DNA from: Saccharum officinarum
Taxonomy: Eukaryota; Streptophyta; Magnoliopsida; Poales; Poaceae
NCBI GenBank assembly: GCA_020631735.1
Contig: CM036160.1
Location: 1,658,407 to 1,722,406 of the forward strand
Length of the DNA stretch: 64,000 nt
Direction: 5' to 3'
Shown here piece after piece: positions 11,885 to 24,117 of this stretch. The notes beneath the pieces are model-generated. The model did not search any database. It saw only the letters and a program-made list of their open reading frames with translations, and was not told where the DNA came from. The translations under genes were made by a program, and so were the position numbers. The first letter of the stretch is position 1. Each line of letters opens with the position of its first letter.

Positions 11885-12709
11885 TATATGTGTTTGCAAA
11901 GCGTCTAGTGCCAGAAGGAACGGGTAGGGCGATATTGGGCCTCCCTGCCGCAAGCCATGCTTACATGTAATCCATGGTCCAGGGCATTAGTTAACAAGAA
12001 TAGATAAGTGTGAGGAGCCAAGAATCTGTTGAACCCACGGACATTATGTGCGGTTGAAGCCTAGAGCTTGTAACATGGTAAAAGGTCATTCCAATTCACA
12101 GTGTTGAATGCGTTTGCAAAATCTAGTTTCAGGATCAGAGGTAGAGTCCACCTCTTGTGACAACACTAGATTAGTTCCAAGGCATAGACGAAGCTTTCTG
12201 AAGTCGACCTCCCTAGGAGAAAGCAAGTTTGGTTGAGGTCAATCTGCCCTGCAATCTCATGCTGAAGGAGTGTAGTGAGAACTTTAGCCAGGATATTGAC
12301 CAGGCAGATTGGCCTAAAGGCATCAAGGTCACCGCACCCAGCTTTTTTGGAAGAAGCACCATGTATGATCGGTTAATACATTCCAACTCGCTAACTACAA
12401 TGGAACACCTCCATAAAGTCCATAATTTGGTCCTTGACTGTGGTCTAAGCCACACGCTAGAAACTAGGGCCAAATCCATCGAGCCCTACGGCACTGTGCC
12501 AGTTCATCACAACCACCGCAGCCTTTGTCTCTTCCACCGTGAAGGGTGCTATTAATGTTCTACCTAGTACCCACGAGCAAATTAGTAGTGAAGATGTTGT
12601 TGATCTCAAAGGTCCAACCCAAGGTCCCGCCCGTTTATAGGATGGAGTTGTGGTACGATGTCAAGGCTTCCACCTTGCCTCTATGGTCCGCAACCAAAAC
12701 ACCATCCAC
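11885..12709 (-). pseudogene. LINE retrotransposon, RT N-terminal part
   Basis: Minus-strand reading gives GVLVADHRGKVEALTSYH at the upstream end, then FTVEETKAAV and LDGFGP (RT block 1). After that come MVLLPKK, FRPICLVNILAK (block 2) and LNQTCFLLGRST, with several frame changes between them. These are canonical conserved blocks of plant LINE reverse transcriptases. The next blocks (the FAKAFD and GLRQGDP equivalents) are badly degraded before the MITE at 11884. Confidence 0.85.
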
Positions 12710-13475
12710 CACTACAAGAAATTCTTCATTTTACAACGATATGCTAGTGACGATGTCATATCATCATTAGATGACCCATTTTATGATGTTTTTTCATCAG
12801 AAATCCTGCCAAGCGACGGGAAAAAAGAGTGTTGCAAGGAACGTCACTCAGCTAGTACAATTCCATCCAACAACGATATTTTCTACATCATAACACCTGA
12901 TTTGCGAATATCATAGGTCTATGACATAGATTTTACATCACAAAGAAATCCCATAGGTCTACGACATAGATTTTACATCACAACTTTTTTTATTTTTTAA
13001 AATGTTCTTGTCCCAGTTGGCGGCCACGTGGCCAGGTTGTTAGTATCGAAATTTTGTTTGAAGTTCTCCTATTCTAAATTTCAAATTTTGAGTTGTACAA
13101 ACAAACTCTGATGAAGAAATGACCAAAACAAAAGTTGTACATCCCGATAAGGTGTACATATGTGTAGTTGACGTCTTTTCCATTTGAAATCATTTACTAT
13201 CCCAAAATTTTGTTTGAAGTCCTCATTTTGAAATTAAAATTTTGAATTGTTCGAACAAAGTCAGACGATGAAATGACCAAAACAAAAGTTGTAGATCTCG
13301 ATGAGGTCTACAACTTTGTTGTTGACAATTTTTTTTATTTGAAATCATTTACTATCCCAAAATTCTTTTCCATGTTCTCATGTTTTGAAATTCAAATTTC
13401 GAATTGTTCAAACAAAGTCAAATGTAGAAATGACCAAAACAAAAGTTATAGATCTTGATGGGTTCTACAACTCAT
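12710..13475 (+). mobile_element. CACTA transposon remnant inserted in LINE
   Basis: Begins CACTACAAGAAATTC, the standard CACTA terminal repeat of grasses, at the point where LINE sequence stops. It contains a direct repeat of about 30 bp (near 12913 and 12952, CATAGGTCTA(T/C)GACATAG). It also has three roughly 155-bp subterminal units at about 13040-13475, each with GACCAAAACAAAAGTT (13121, 13275, 13432). LINE sequence resumes near 13490. No matching TAGTG end is present, so the far terminus was deleted. Confidence 0.75.
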
Positions 13476-13489
13476 ATTTTGAGGCACCT

Positions 13490-14315
13490 CAATGGATCGG
13501 ATATGATTGTAGCTCATGCATGGTGGAAAGCTGTGACGGTGTCACCCTCTTGGATTGCCTTACATTTGCCTTGTTGCGTCTAGTGGCTAGCTCTCTCCTT
13601 TACTTCTGTGCAAGTCTGACCCGGCGGTAGCTCCAAACTTGAGTTTCTATAGTGAACAAGCATCACTCTTCCTCGAAGTAGTAAAAAAGGTGGATAATGA
13701 ATTTTCAATTTGGGATGATGGAGGGGGCGCCCTGTTACACTGAGAACATACCTTTGTTGCAGTGCGCGTCACCTTGAGGTAGCAAGCGAGACAACTAGTA
13801 GCATTCGCACAAGCTAGGGTGCCAAACTAGGCTGGGATGATTCTTTGATGGAGGTGTGGAGCCACACATTTTTTTAAATGGAAAAGGAATTGTTTTGGGT
13901 TGGAGGTGGAGAGAGAGGCAAGGATGGGAGTGATCATATCAGAGGTTGGGCGAGGAAGGGAGGTAGGGTTAAGGAGCAGAAAGTTGATCCCATAGTGACA
14001 TTGCAAAAACGTGATCCATCCCAACCAGGATACGGTGGCACACTGGTTTGTCCATGTGAAGCGATGGTCAAGGGAGAAAATTCAAAAACCCGAGCTAGTG
14101 CATGGTCCCATTGAATGCGGTCATGAAGCAATGGTTGGTGTTGCCACTGTTCTTGTCATTAGAAGAGCGGATCTCCTGTGATGTGAGTTTTGAGCTTGAT
14201 CAGTCCTTCCAAGAAATTGACCGAGTCATACTAGCTGGAGGGGCCGTTGATGTTAGTCACACGAGGGTGTAATCAGAGGTGGTGGACGAGGAGACAACAG
14301 TGAGTGATTGAGGCC
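13490..14315 (-). pseudogene. LINE retrotransposon, endonuclease end and linker
   Basis: Minus-strand reading shows endonuclease-type motifs: HRFTWTNQ near 14060 and, in nearby frames, FCNV and TSDMITPILASLST, equivalent to the SDH(T/C)P(L/I) end of the EN domain. About 13545-13500 reads EGDTVTAFHHA, equivalent to the GD-N-(R/K)FFHA linker before RT. So 14315 to 10527 is one LINE split by a CACTA and a MITE. Its 5' end is cut by LTR D at 14320. Confidence 0.75.
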
Positions 14316-14319
14316 TGGT

Positions 14320-17300
14320 TGTAACACCCGTGTTTTTGCATCATATAAAAATCCACTAAAAATTTGAACTTTTAAAACTTTACAACAAATTAAAACCTTG
14401 ACTAGTAAATTTCCGTAGAACCATTCTCAAAATATATTTCCAAAACCCTGCATCAAACCCACCATATGCATTTTGTGTGTCGCGTAGGATGTAGATGTGA
14501 TGCTACGAATAACCCCTAGGAATAGAAGATCGCCCTGCATTTAAATTCCATTCCCTGCACTTGTTGCTTGAGTGTATGTGTGAATGCTTGCTTGATTGCT
14601 TGTGTGTATGATTGCTTTTGGAATTTATTTGCAGCACCAAAATAACTCCACTTAATTATTAATTACATTCCTGAAAATGGAAGTAGATAATGCATCATAG
14701 ATATAAATAGTATTTCACTAGGAATTATGATAGCCATCGCATTAGTAGATTATCAGCTCCCTTCCCAAGTTACATTTAATCTATATTCATTAGGAAATCT
14801 AGAAATATAATATCAATGCTTTCAATTTCCATCGTAGAATAGATATAATACTTAGTTACACCAGAATAGATATAATGTTTAGGAATACATCGGAATGGTA
14901 CTACGTTCTTTACCTTCCTTTAGTTAGCAATACATCATTTATCTAAAATACATAAATATGCATAGTTACAGTTTCCGGGAAATAGACAATATAAAAGATA
15001 TCCTGTGTACTCCCCCTCTCCCGAATGGGCCCAGCCCAGCACCAGGCCCGCGGCCAACCCCTCCTCCTCCTCTTTCCCCATTCCGCCTGGGCCGTCACCA
15101 GCCCAGCCCGCCCACTCCTTCTCTCCTTTTCCCCTCTCCTTCTCTTCCCGCCGGCCCAACCCGCCTCTCCTCCCTCCTCATCCACTTGGGACGCCTCTGG
15201 CCTAGCAGCGCGCAGCAGCCCTTTCTTCTCTTCCTCTTTCCTTTCCTTCTTTCACCGACGAGTGGGGCCCGCATGTCAGTTTCTTCTTCCCCGCGAGTCA
15301 ACGATGCGATGTGCGCACGTCGCCACCACCACTGACGCGCTATGCGTGTGTCGCCACGGCCTTGACGCTGCCTGGCCTCGCGTTGACGCCGTAGGGGCTC
15401 CGCGTGGAGGCCGCATGAGTGCGTGGGCGCCGCGTGCAGACGCCACTGCCACGGTCGAGCACATGGAGCACGCCACAAACCGCCTTGCCCTCGCTGACTC
15501 ACTGTTCCGGAGTCGCCGGAGCTGCTGACCTCCTCCCTTGTTGCCTCACCGCCAGCTCACGAGCAACCCCATGGCCAGAAATATCTCTGCTGCTCGTGTC
15601 GCCCACGGCAGCTCGTGTGCGGCTATAAATAGCTGGCCATGGCTTGCCGATGAGACTCGCCCCGTTGAAGCACTCCACGCCGCAGTCGCCATGCTAGCTC
15701 TGCTCTCTTCTCTTCTTCCCCTCCGGTCAGCATCTTCCCCTTCTCCTTTCCCTGCTTCTCCTTCTCTTCCTCCTCTGCCCTGCTTTTCGCCTGCCGCCAC
15801 TGCCGCGCTCTGCCCCGCTCTCCTTCCTCATCTCTGCTCCGCCTTGCTCTGCCATGCTGCAGTCTAGCGCCGCCATCGCCTATGCCAGCCGCGCTACCGT
15901 CACTGCCCTCCCCTCCGCTCCCCTTCCTCCTTCTCCCTTTCCTTCCCCCTCTCTCTGGGTTCTACCCCGATGGGAGCCGGTGAAAGGGATAAGCCTGGCC
16001 ACACCTGGCTGCGGGACCCGCTAGTCATAGACTCCCCTTCCCTCCTTCTCTACTATGGACACGGTCCACAAAGACCAGAGAAGGAAGCAGCGAGTCCACC
16101 AGATTGGCTCACGAGCACAGCGTCGGTCCGCTCCACTGCTGAGTGGACCCCATGCGTCAGCCATAGGGAAATTGTTAAGTGCACACGGGATTGTACACAG
16201 GATATTGTAAAGGTAAGTTATTAATTGCATAAAAATTCCCAGAAAATTCATAAATAAACTAGAGTTACCCTAGATCATACGTAGATAGTTGACCACCTAG
16301 CTTCATTAGATAAAATTGTAGAAATAATATGCACGCTGTTTTCCGCTCGCGTTTAATTAATAAACTTAGATAATTTATAACTCAACCGTTTTAATTCCGA
16401 ATTACGCAATTTCTTCACCATAAATCCTCCAAAATAAAACCCTAGACAATCATACCATTAACCCTAATTATTGGTGCCCATTTAAATTCTAGTTTGATTG
16501 CCTTCCCTGTTTATAATTAAATTAAATAGGAATTATAGTAATAACCCTCTGCTGTAGTAATAGTAAACCCCGTATATTCACGTATGTGTACGTACCATGA
16601 CACATACTCGAATATATCCGTACCCAATCACCTAAAATGAGTAGACATAGATACATACATGGTTACACCCGAGACCCGGGTATACGCCTATGTATGACTA
16701 CCCTACCAACCTAGTTGATCAATACTAGCTAGTCATAGGTATATACATATGCGTGAGCACTAACCCTAATAATGTGGTCTAGTTTTCCATCGAACCAACT
16801 GCCCGCCTTAACCTAACCCGTAAAACCCTATCTTCTTGATAGAGTACCTCTATTCAAGCCTTACTTCAGATTAACGTAATAGCAATGACCCTAATAAACC
16901 AACCCATCGCCCAATAGCACCAACCCACCTAGGATCGATTGATTGCCTATACTTGTTTTACATGCCTTGCTTGTTATTTTTCTTGTTTGTGTTCTCTTTT
17001 TTGTTGATGCTGCGTAGGATAGAAGATGTGAGAGAACTCGATGGAATCCAGAAGATAGGAACAGGAGACACAAGAATCGAATAAGGATATAATCGTAAAC
17101 GAATGGAGGCAAGTCCTAACACCTACCTAACCCCTCCCTCTACAATACATGCCACCCCTATAACCACCTCCCTACCACCACTACCATATATTGCAAACCG
17201 CCACCATAAACCCAATACCATCCACCTCCACTAAATAATAACCCAACCTACACACTTGAAACCATGAAACTATAAATATGAACTCAATTACGATAATGTG

Positions 17301-17490
17301 ATAAGGTAATGGGTACCTTGATAAACTTGATGATAATAACTATAGAACTTAAAACTGGTAAAACTTGACTAAACCCCGACATGGGGCGAGTAGGGGGTTG
17401 TTTATGTGGGATAAATTACCTTAATAGGAATGCCTGGAGAGGATTTCTGTGGGAGATACTCACCTCGATCACATAAGGACCGGTTCGTAG
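14320..17490 (+). repeat. Long LTR of family D, truncated by assembly gap
   Basis: Begins TGTAACACCCG, the same terminus as LTRs A and B, at the broken edge of the LINE. It has a GC-rich promoter section (about 15000-15960) with a TATA box at 15624, and further on a TTTTAATTCCGAATTACGC stretch matching the equivalent motif in A-C. Just before the gap it reads CACATAAGGACCGG, resembling the start of the conserved 3' block (CTCCATAAGGAC) of the other families. GC-rich ORFs at 14935-15867 are non-coding by-products. Solo LTR or full element cannot be decided. Confidence 0.75.
15624..15631 (+). promoter_or_regulatory. TATA box in LTR D
   Basis: TATAAATA in a GC-rich context (GTGCGGCTATAAATAGCTGG), placed like the TATAAAA of LTR B. 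Probable core promoter of the element. Confidence 0.6.
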
Positions 17491-17590
17491 NNNNNNNNNN
17501 NNNNNNNNNNNNNNNNNNNNNNNNNNNNNNNNNNNNNNNNNNNNNNNNNNNNNNNNNNNNNNNNNNNNNNNNNNNNNNNNNNNNNNNNNN
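17491..17590. other. Assembly gap (100 Ns)
   Basis: Exactly 100 Ns, the usual placeholder for a gap of unknown length. The left side ends in LTR D; the right side starts inside LTR C. Confidence 0.99.
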
Positions 17591-19130
17591 ATTAAATAAC
17601 TCCGAAATCTTCATACCAGTCGATCAAGGCCTGTACCTCTCTTCTTGATCTCGTTGACACTTAGAAATCTTTTTCTTTTCAACTATTTCTTTTAATCCTT
17701 GTAATCTCTGCCTTTGACGTGATCACAATCCAGGAATGGAAGCTAAAGTCACGTGTATACGTGTATATGAGCCAAACCTCTTTACGCAAGGTGTACCTTA
17801 CATGCTTGCATGCGTGCATGTTAATTTTGGATGGATAATTACAGAATAAGATTATTTTGGTCAGGTACATGATCTTTGGTTCACGCGTAAAAAAAAAGGA
17901 AAATGAACGTGGACTTGTCTGTTCCTTGGCCTGATGGCTTGATTCCAGCGCCAGCTGTTTTTTTTCCTTTTGTGCAGTTGCACGAGCAGCCCAGCAGCCA
18001 AATAGCAAGCCCAGTCGTGGCTATTTGCCTATTCTCTGCTGGATGGACTCGACGAGCCAGCCATCGTCTCCATCATATTCCTTGCGATGGAAAGAGCAGC
18101 CGCCGCCTTCCTTTTTCCTCCAAGCCGTATCCGAACGGGGATCATCCCTTTCCTTCCTTGAAGCACCTCTGAGTTATATACTCGAGCCCTCTGTGCGCCG
18201 TCCTCCTTTTCCCCACCTACGAAGCAGCCGCCCTAGCCCTACCTGCTGCCGTCGACGCCTTGGTCTGACGCGGACCGAAGCCGCCGCAGCCGTTTTCTTC
18301 GTTTGCCGCTCTTTTGCCGACTTCGTCAAGCAGACGAGCTCCGCATTGAGGTGACGAAGCGTCTCACACTCTTTGTTTCCCCTTTTTGCTCTCTGTTTGC
18401 TCACAGCTTGCCGCCGAACGTGCAGAACGCCTTCGTCCGTCCCGTCAAGCTGCACGATGTCTGCATCTCGTCTCCTTCTGCGAAACAGCCCTAGGTGAGC
18501 TCGCGGTTGTCCACTCTATCTCCTGTTATTTTTGTCTTGTCCAATGGCGCTCGGAATCATCATCTGGACGATCGCCGGCGAGCTCCTCGTCGCCGGCCAT
18601 GGTGTGCCGTCGTGCTGCCTCCTGTAGCAGTTAGTCCCTCTCTCTTATGCTCTTTATTGAATTTCCTCCGTCCAGATCAAGATCAACCGCCGAGATTAGA
18701 AGGTACCCCTTCTTGGTTATTTTGTTAAAGAGACCCCTCGGTTTCCTGTATTTATGCCCGCTGTCCCTGGCTCAGTTCAAAAATCCTGATTTTGACTTAT
18801 TTTAATTCAAAATAAGTTCGCAGTATTTACGAAACTGCCATCAGCAGTTATAAATGGCATATCTTCCTCGTTTTAACTCCGATTTGATCCGTTCAAATTT
18901 CGTTAGGTTCGTAATTACGAGTTCTTCATGTTGGTACTACTGTTCAGTATATTTTCAAATTTTGAATTTCGATGGTTAGAATTAATTTATTATTTTACTA
19001 TAGAAAATCTTGTTTAATTAGTATCTTTTCCGTTTTAGCTCCGATTTGCGTGTAGTTCGCGTCTGTGTGATCATAGCGACACGTAGAATCATTTCACAAA
19101 CTTTTCATCTTGTTTTGCTATTGTTGGTGT

Positions 19131-19187
19131 CATGGATAAGTTTGCGGCCGTTTTTCTTTAGAAAAATAAAACTTGAAATACAATAGA

Positions 19188-19261
<74 letters not shown>

Positions 19262-20081
19262 TGATCATGAAACGTCTGTCACTGCACCACATGCAAGCAT
19301 CTAGAGCGAGTTCAGAATGCAAGTGCAGTCTTGCCAGGCTTGGAGAGCAGAGCGTATACGTATACGTCCATGATTAATGAGCCCATTCAAATTGTGTTAG
19401 ACTCGATCCATTCTTTCTGCTATGTATTTTTTTAAGGTGAGATGTATATTAGCAACTTGAATAGGTTCTAATTATAATACGCTTAGACAAGCACGATATA
19501 TATTATAAACTTGTTTTAGTGCTCACACGTTATATTGTTTTGCAAGTTAAAGTTTAACTGGCATAAACGATATCAAATTATGTATGAATAAATTATGATC
19601 AACACGCATCATGTATAATTTGAATAGATGTTCTCAAATTTTATTTTATTTTCTATTTGAAAAGTTAAAGTTTACTTTGATTAAAATGATACATGCATGT
19701 TTATATTTAAAATATGATTATTGATTAAATAATATGAGACATTTTCATAAATAAAATATGACTAGTTTTAACTTGTTTCTAATATTAAAATATAATTTGA
19801 CTAATATGAATTAGTATGTTCCACATGATTTTTCTTAATTAAAATTAATCAAGCTCGTAGTTGTTTCCTTTATAATATAAAAACTCTCGATAGTATTATT
19901 GTTTAGCATGTTTTAATTTATGCGTTCAAATAAAAAATTAATCTATATGCAATTAGTTTTCTTTTTCTCATATAAACTCTCGGTAGTCGTTTCTTTTCCA
20001 TCGTAATTTTGTTATCGACGTTTCTTATGTTCTCGTGATCGTATTCGGTAGTTCTCTTTTAGTACGCTGTTTTCTTTTGTG
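19131..20081. mobile_element. About 0.95-kb insertion inside LTR C
   Basis: LTRs A and B run straight through GTTGGTGTACTG or ATTGGTGTATTG here. In LTR C the same sequence is split, with TGGTGT at both borders (19125-19130 and 20082-20087). The insert starts CATGGATAAG and ends TTTTGTG, without clear inverted repeats. It is AT-rich, has no coding region and contains an (AT)n tract. The reverse copy shares it (about 45570-46520), so it predates their divergence. Confidence 0.65.
19190..19259. repeat. (AT)n microsatellite
   Basis: About 70 bp of alternating AT inside the insertion in LTR C. The reverse copy has a shorter, interrupted version at about 46398-46458. Confidence 0.95.
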
Positions 20082-20879
20082 TGGTGTATTGTTCTTAGTT
20101 GTCCCTATTTGTTTGCTTATATGCCTGTTAGTATGCTGGGTTGCTATGATCTACGAGTAGAAGAAAGACTATCTGTGGGCTTCGAAGATCCGAAGATGAA
20201 GACCAGAAGCTGAGTGCCAGAAGTTGCAAATGAAAGATTAAGTTGAGGCTTTTCAGAGCAAGTTGCTTTGGGCATAAAGCAAGTTCTAAGGCAAGTATAG
20301 CATGGGATTATCCTTGTTATCCTATTCACAATAAGCAAATAATATCATTATGCATATGTTTCCTTGTTAAGGATGACTTAGTGTTGATCTTATTCCTTGA
20401 TACCTATTATATTGCATGGATTAGTATTGCTAGTATTTAACATGAACTATGATCATGTAATTTGACTAATGGAATATGCAATAAACACTAAAAGATGACT
20501 TTTATTATTGTTAAAGGGTACTAGAGCATGGGGTTATTTGGTGCTCTCGTTACTCTCCATAAGGACTTATCTGTAAGCGAAAATCCGGGATTTACAGTAC
20601 AACTGTGAGGGCTAAAATGGCTCTGGCTTTAGTCATATAGAAGGACCTTTTCTAGCTTGTTAGAGGTTACCCTTGTGGCGCAAATAGGGTAGAGCAGACT
20701 GTGGATCCCTGCGTGGTGAATCACACAGACTGACTTTGGAAACCTAGCGGCCCTAACTTGTTAGACGAACCTTTGAAAGACTTCATAGTGAACCCTACCG
20801 ACCTTCCTTGGTAGTGGGTCAAGAGGCTGATCACCTCGGGCGAAAGGGTAAATCACGACTCACAGTGAAAGTGTACAAC

Positions 20880-20920
20880 CTCTGCAGAGTGTAAAACTGT
20901 TATAACAGCCGTGCTCACGG
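20880..20920 (+). promoter_or_regulatory. Three adjacent palindromes in LTR C
   Basis: CTCTGCAGAG (20880-20889), CTGTTATAACAG (20897-20908) and CCGTGCTCACGG (20909-20920). The second and third touch. Same order and spacing as in LTRs A and B. Confidence 0.6.
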
Positions 20921-21607
20921 TCACGAGTGGCCTTGGACCCTTATGGAATAGTTGATCATTAATAATGGATATGTTTTTACTATTCGTTAATCATTTCACA
21001 TGGATCATATGTTTATTGTTACATTGAGACACTTTGATATTATTGATATACTGAAATAATGCTAATTAAAACCTACATGCTGATAAACTTATGTTATGCC
21101 TTTGAGCCTCATGAACCCCGTGTTATATTTGTTGAGTTCGACATGGACTCACTCTTGCTATTTCCACCACACTCCAGTGTGTAGTAAGGTGCTGCTTAGA
21201 AGAAGAATAAATGTGTAGTGGAGTTTCCAGAAGTCTATAAGAAGTGCTTGGCATACGGAGCCACCAGTCAGCCGTCCCTGTGATGTTGGAGCCTGAAGAA
21301 AAGATTAGTGACCGTTCCGCGACACTCTGATAGTTGTAAGTGTTAATATAGTATGCTTCCCGCTTTATATAAACATTGTTTTGATACTTTTTCATTCTGA
21401 CATATGTGTGGACTTCCTGGGCACACATATGATTAGCCTGGTTTTGTTCTTTAGAAAACCGGGTGTGACACTTAACCAAGTTATGGACTAAAACTAGCTA
21501 GTTATATATATTTATAGTTGGGTCACATTTCACAAAATACAAGTGACCACAAACTATTAAACAAGCCAAGCCAAAATATGTGTCAAACGACATAGGACTA
21601 TCAAATC

Positions 21608-22130
21608 CTAAAAGTCTGCTCTCCTGTTCTTCAGATCCTTGAAATCTGAGATTATATCATCATAGGTGTAGTGTTCTACAATTTCACTTTCGACCTGAAC
21701 AAGCAAGCTGTTGGCAATGTATTGATCTTCCATCTTGTTGCGCTGCCTTGTCTTGACGATCTTCAAGACAGAGAAAATATGTCCTGCAGTAGCTGTTGAA
21801 ACTGGGAGAGTAACAAGCAAACGGATCAATCTATCAACCAAGTTATGAATTCTATGCCGTCCTATCTTAACAAAGCCTCGACATAGGTCTACCAAGGTAG
21901 AAATACTTTTCATGTCTTCATTGGTAGAAGCATCAATAATGAAATGGTTTAGCTGACACTCTAACCCAATCATTTCTTGTTGATTGAAATCCAACGGGTA
22001 GTACTTCTCAACCATTATGCATATCTCTTTTGATTGGAAATCTGCAAATCCATTTCTTGGTACAAGTGTAACACTAATGGACAAAAGATCCATCACCTTC
22101 TTAGTGAACTTTAAGTTTAATTCAGCCAAC
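21608..22130 (-). pseudogene. hAT-type transposase / TTF-zinc-finger protein fragment, C-terminal dimerisation domain
   Basis: The minus-strand frame ends with the hAT C-terminal dimerisation block: LVTLPVSTATAGHIFSVLK, then RNKMEDQYIANSL and a YDDIISDFKDLKNRRADF tail. Upstream are FADFQSKEIC and EKYYPLDFNQQEM, typical of plant zinc-finger MYM/TTF-type proteins with a hAT domain. The zinc finger and catalytic part are absent; similarity fades near 22130, although the frame stays open to 22240. ATAGHIFS differs from the usual AT(V/T)ER(A/V)FS. A decayed transposon gene, or less likely the 3' exon of a domesticated relative. Confidence 0.8.
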
Positions 22131-22240
22131 TGAGTAGAAACACTACCAACTACAGGTATTTGTAACCCTCCCTTTGAATACAAGGTGGGTAGGGAACCCC
22201 TTCTAACACGAGTGTCACCCGACCACTTGATGTAAGGCAC

Positions 22241-24110
22241 CTGCCTGAACTAGTATAAATCTCTATGCCTTATGTGTTACCCATTGTAGATCTGTGTGTA
22301 AGGAAAATGGTACCTACCATGGGCCATATGTGATTTTGGTGGTTGTTTGACAACATGATCAAATGGGCTAATGCGGTTTACTAGTATACAAGGTTTCAGT
22401 TTATTTGGATGCAATGATGGCTTGGACAAGGCAATGTGAAGATCAGTGATCAACACCTCAAGCAAGACCCTGGGTCATAGAAAACAAGCTAGAAGTCCAA
22501 GACATCAAGTGAAAGAAGCCTGAACGAGAAGATGTGAAGAATAGTCGATTTGGTCCTTCGTTTCTTGCCTCACTTGCCTTAGTTGGAACAAGCCTTTGTG
22601 GTGAACCCAACAATGTCACAAGGGGATGGCTCAATGACCAAAAGCTTAGCTTAATGGAGCTTCAACATGAACTAGAAGTTGTGTTTTTGTAACTGATACC
22701 ATGGGATACGCCGCCTTGTCTTTGGAAGCTTGTCCCCAGGACTTGATCTTACTTTTGGAAATTAAGCTTGTGCATTGTGCTTGTGTCACCTATATACCAG
22801 CGATGGGGCAGGCAGGGCTCAAGTCCCCCTAACGTTTCTGTGACAATGGAGCCCTCCTAATTTTTGTAGACATGGAAGATAGAAGGAGGTTCTCCAGAGA
22901 TTGAAGATGACTTGAGCCCCCTCTTCTTTGATTTTCATGATGGGCTACTGAGATTAACATAGGGCAGTTAATGGATTTGGTTATTGGTTGCTAAACTCTT
23001 TGTGGGTTTGGGTACTTAGAGAGCACTAGAAAAACATTGGTGCACTTCTTGCTAGCTAATTTATATTATTCTTGTGTAGATCAAGCATAGCCCTGGGTTT
23101 AATATTTCATCTATGTTAATAGAAATAGGCATTGTTGGTGCAAATTCCTTCAAAAAATAATAGGAGTTGATGTATCAACTCTTGATACTTGAAAGGTGGT
23201 TTACTAAAAATGATGAGGGCATTGACCAGATTCATCATCCATGTATTGGTTTGTGAGGATGTCATTCCAACTCACAAATGAAATAACCATGTTCACTAAT
23301 TAACTTGTTGTGTTGCAGCATCAAGGTAACATTGATGTCACCGACCTCAGGAGTCTCCTTGAGGCAAGCCAGTTCACAGAACTATATAAGAGTAGGAGAG
23401 TTTCAACGGCATTAGGGCAGCCGGTGTATGGTGTCATTTGGGTCCACGTGTTCAAATTAGGGACCATAGGTAAGACACAATGCAAGTTACCTGTTAAACC
23501 GGCCTGGACCACAGAGTACTTGCTTTCATACATGCCAAATTTAGATGTTAGATATGTGTCAAATATTATGTATGAGTCTGGTTACATTAGGACTTTTAAT
23601 GGTATTTGACAGTATAAGGTAGAATTGGAGTCGGACTCTTCTAACCTAGTCTCTTTAGAAATACAAGAGCAGAGTTGTTGTAACTATGATGTCATAACGA
23701 CAGGCTCGTAGGAGGGGCCAGTATATTGCCGAGACCCTAGAGTGACTAGTGGTGCATTATTAAGGAGGAGCGGCCATAATCATGCCTCGGGGATGTAGGG
23801 TTTTGTGTGAACCTTGTCAACAAATATTGGGCCTCTGGTGTCTTATGTGATCTTACATGTTCATCTAAGTAAATCCAATCTACACTTCCACGTGTGGAGA
23901 GATTAGTGAATAGCTTGTCATTGTGAGGGCTAATTTCTAACGACAAAAATACGGATACTTGCACTACAACTATATATAACAGAACACTAATTAAGGTCAA
24001 AAAAATGAAGCATTGTTGGTTATATTGTTTAGACATGCATATTAATTTCGAGACTCTTATAAAATTAAGTGTGGAGAGGTGCAAATGAGAGCATTGAGAG
24101 ATCTTACCTT
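22241..24110. other. No gene recognised
   Basis: Mostly AT-rich. A stretch near 22795-22870 (GGGCAGGCAGGGCTCAAGTC and the following pyrimidine run) looks like hAT-type non-coding sequence and may belong to the fragment at 21608-22130. An open frame at 23310-23609 (plus, 99 codons) has no motif I know and no supporting splice or start context, so it is not called. Confidence 0.4.
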
Positions 24111-24117
24111 CTCAGGA

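Larger units (their letters stand above)
17591..21470 (+). repeat. LTR of family C, plus orientation, first part lost in gap
   Basis: Ends GGGTGTGACA at 21470, followed by CTTAA. The first base after the gap matches position 48050 of the reverse copy, so about 491 bp of the LTR start are missing. It holds a GC-rich promoter section (about 18000-18640), a roughly 0.95-kb insertion (19131-20081) and a 3' block nearly identical to LTR B (about 20290-21160) with the three palindromes at 20880-20920. Similarity to the reverse copy at 45533-48541 looks about 98% by eye, with many homopolymer differences. Confidence 0.88.

Noticed and set aside
14935..15867. Cluster of overlapping GC-rich ORFs on both strands
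   Set aside because: They lie in the GC-rich promoter part of LTR D, overlap in all frames and have low-complexity Pro/Ser/Ala/Arg composition. No conserved motif.
23310..23609. 99-codon plus-strand ORF
   Set aside because: No motif, no supporting context, and isolated in transposon-like DNA.
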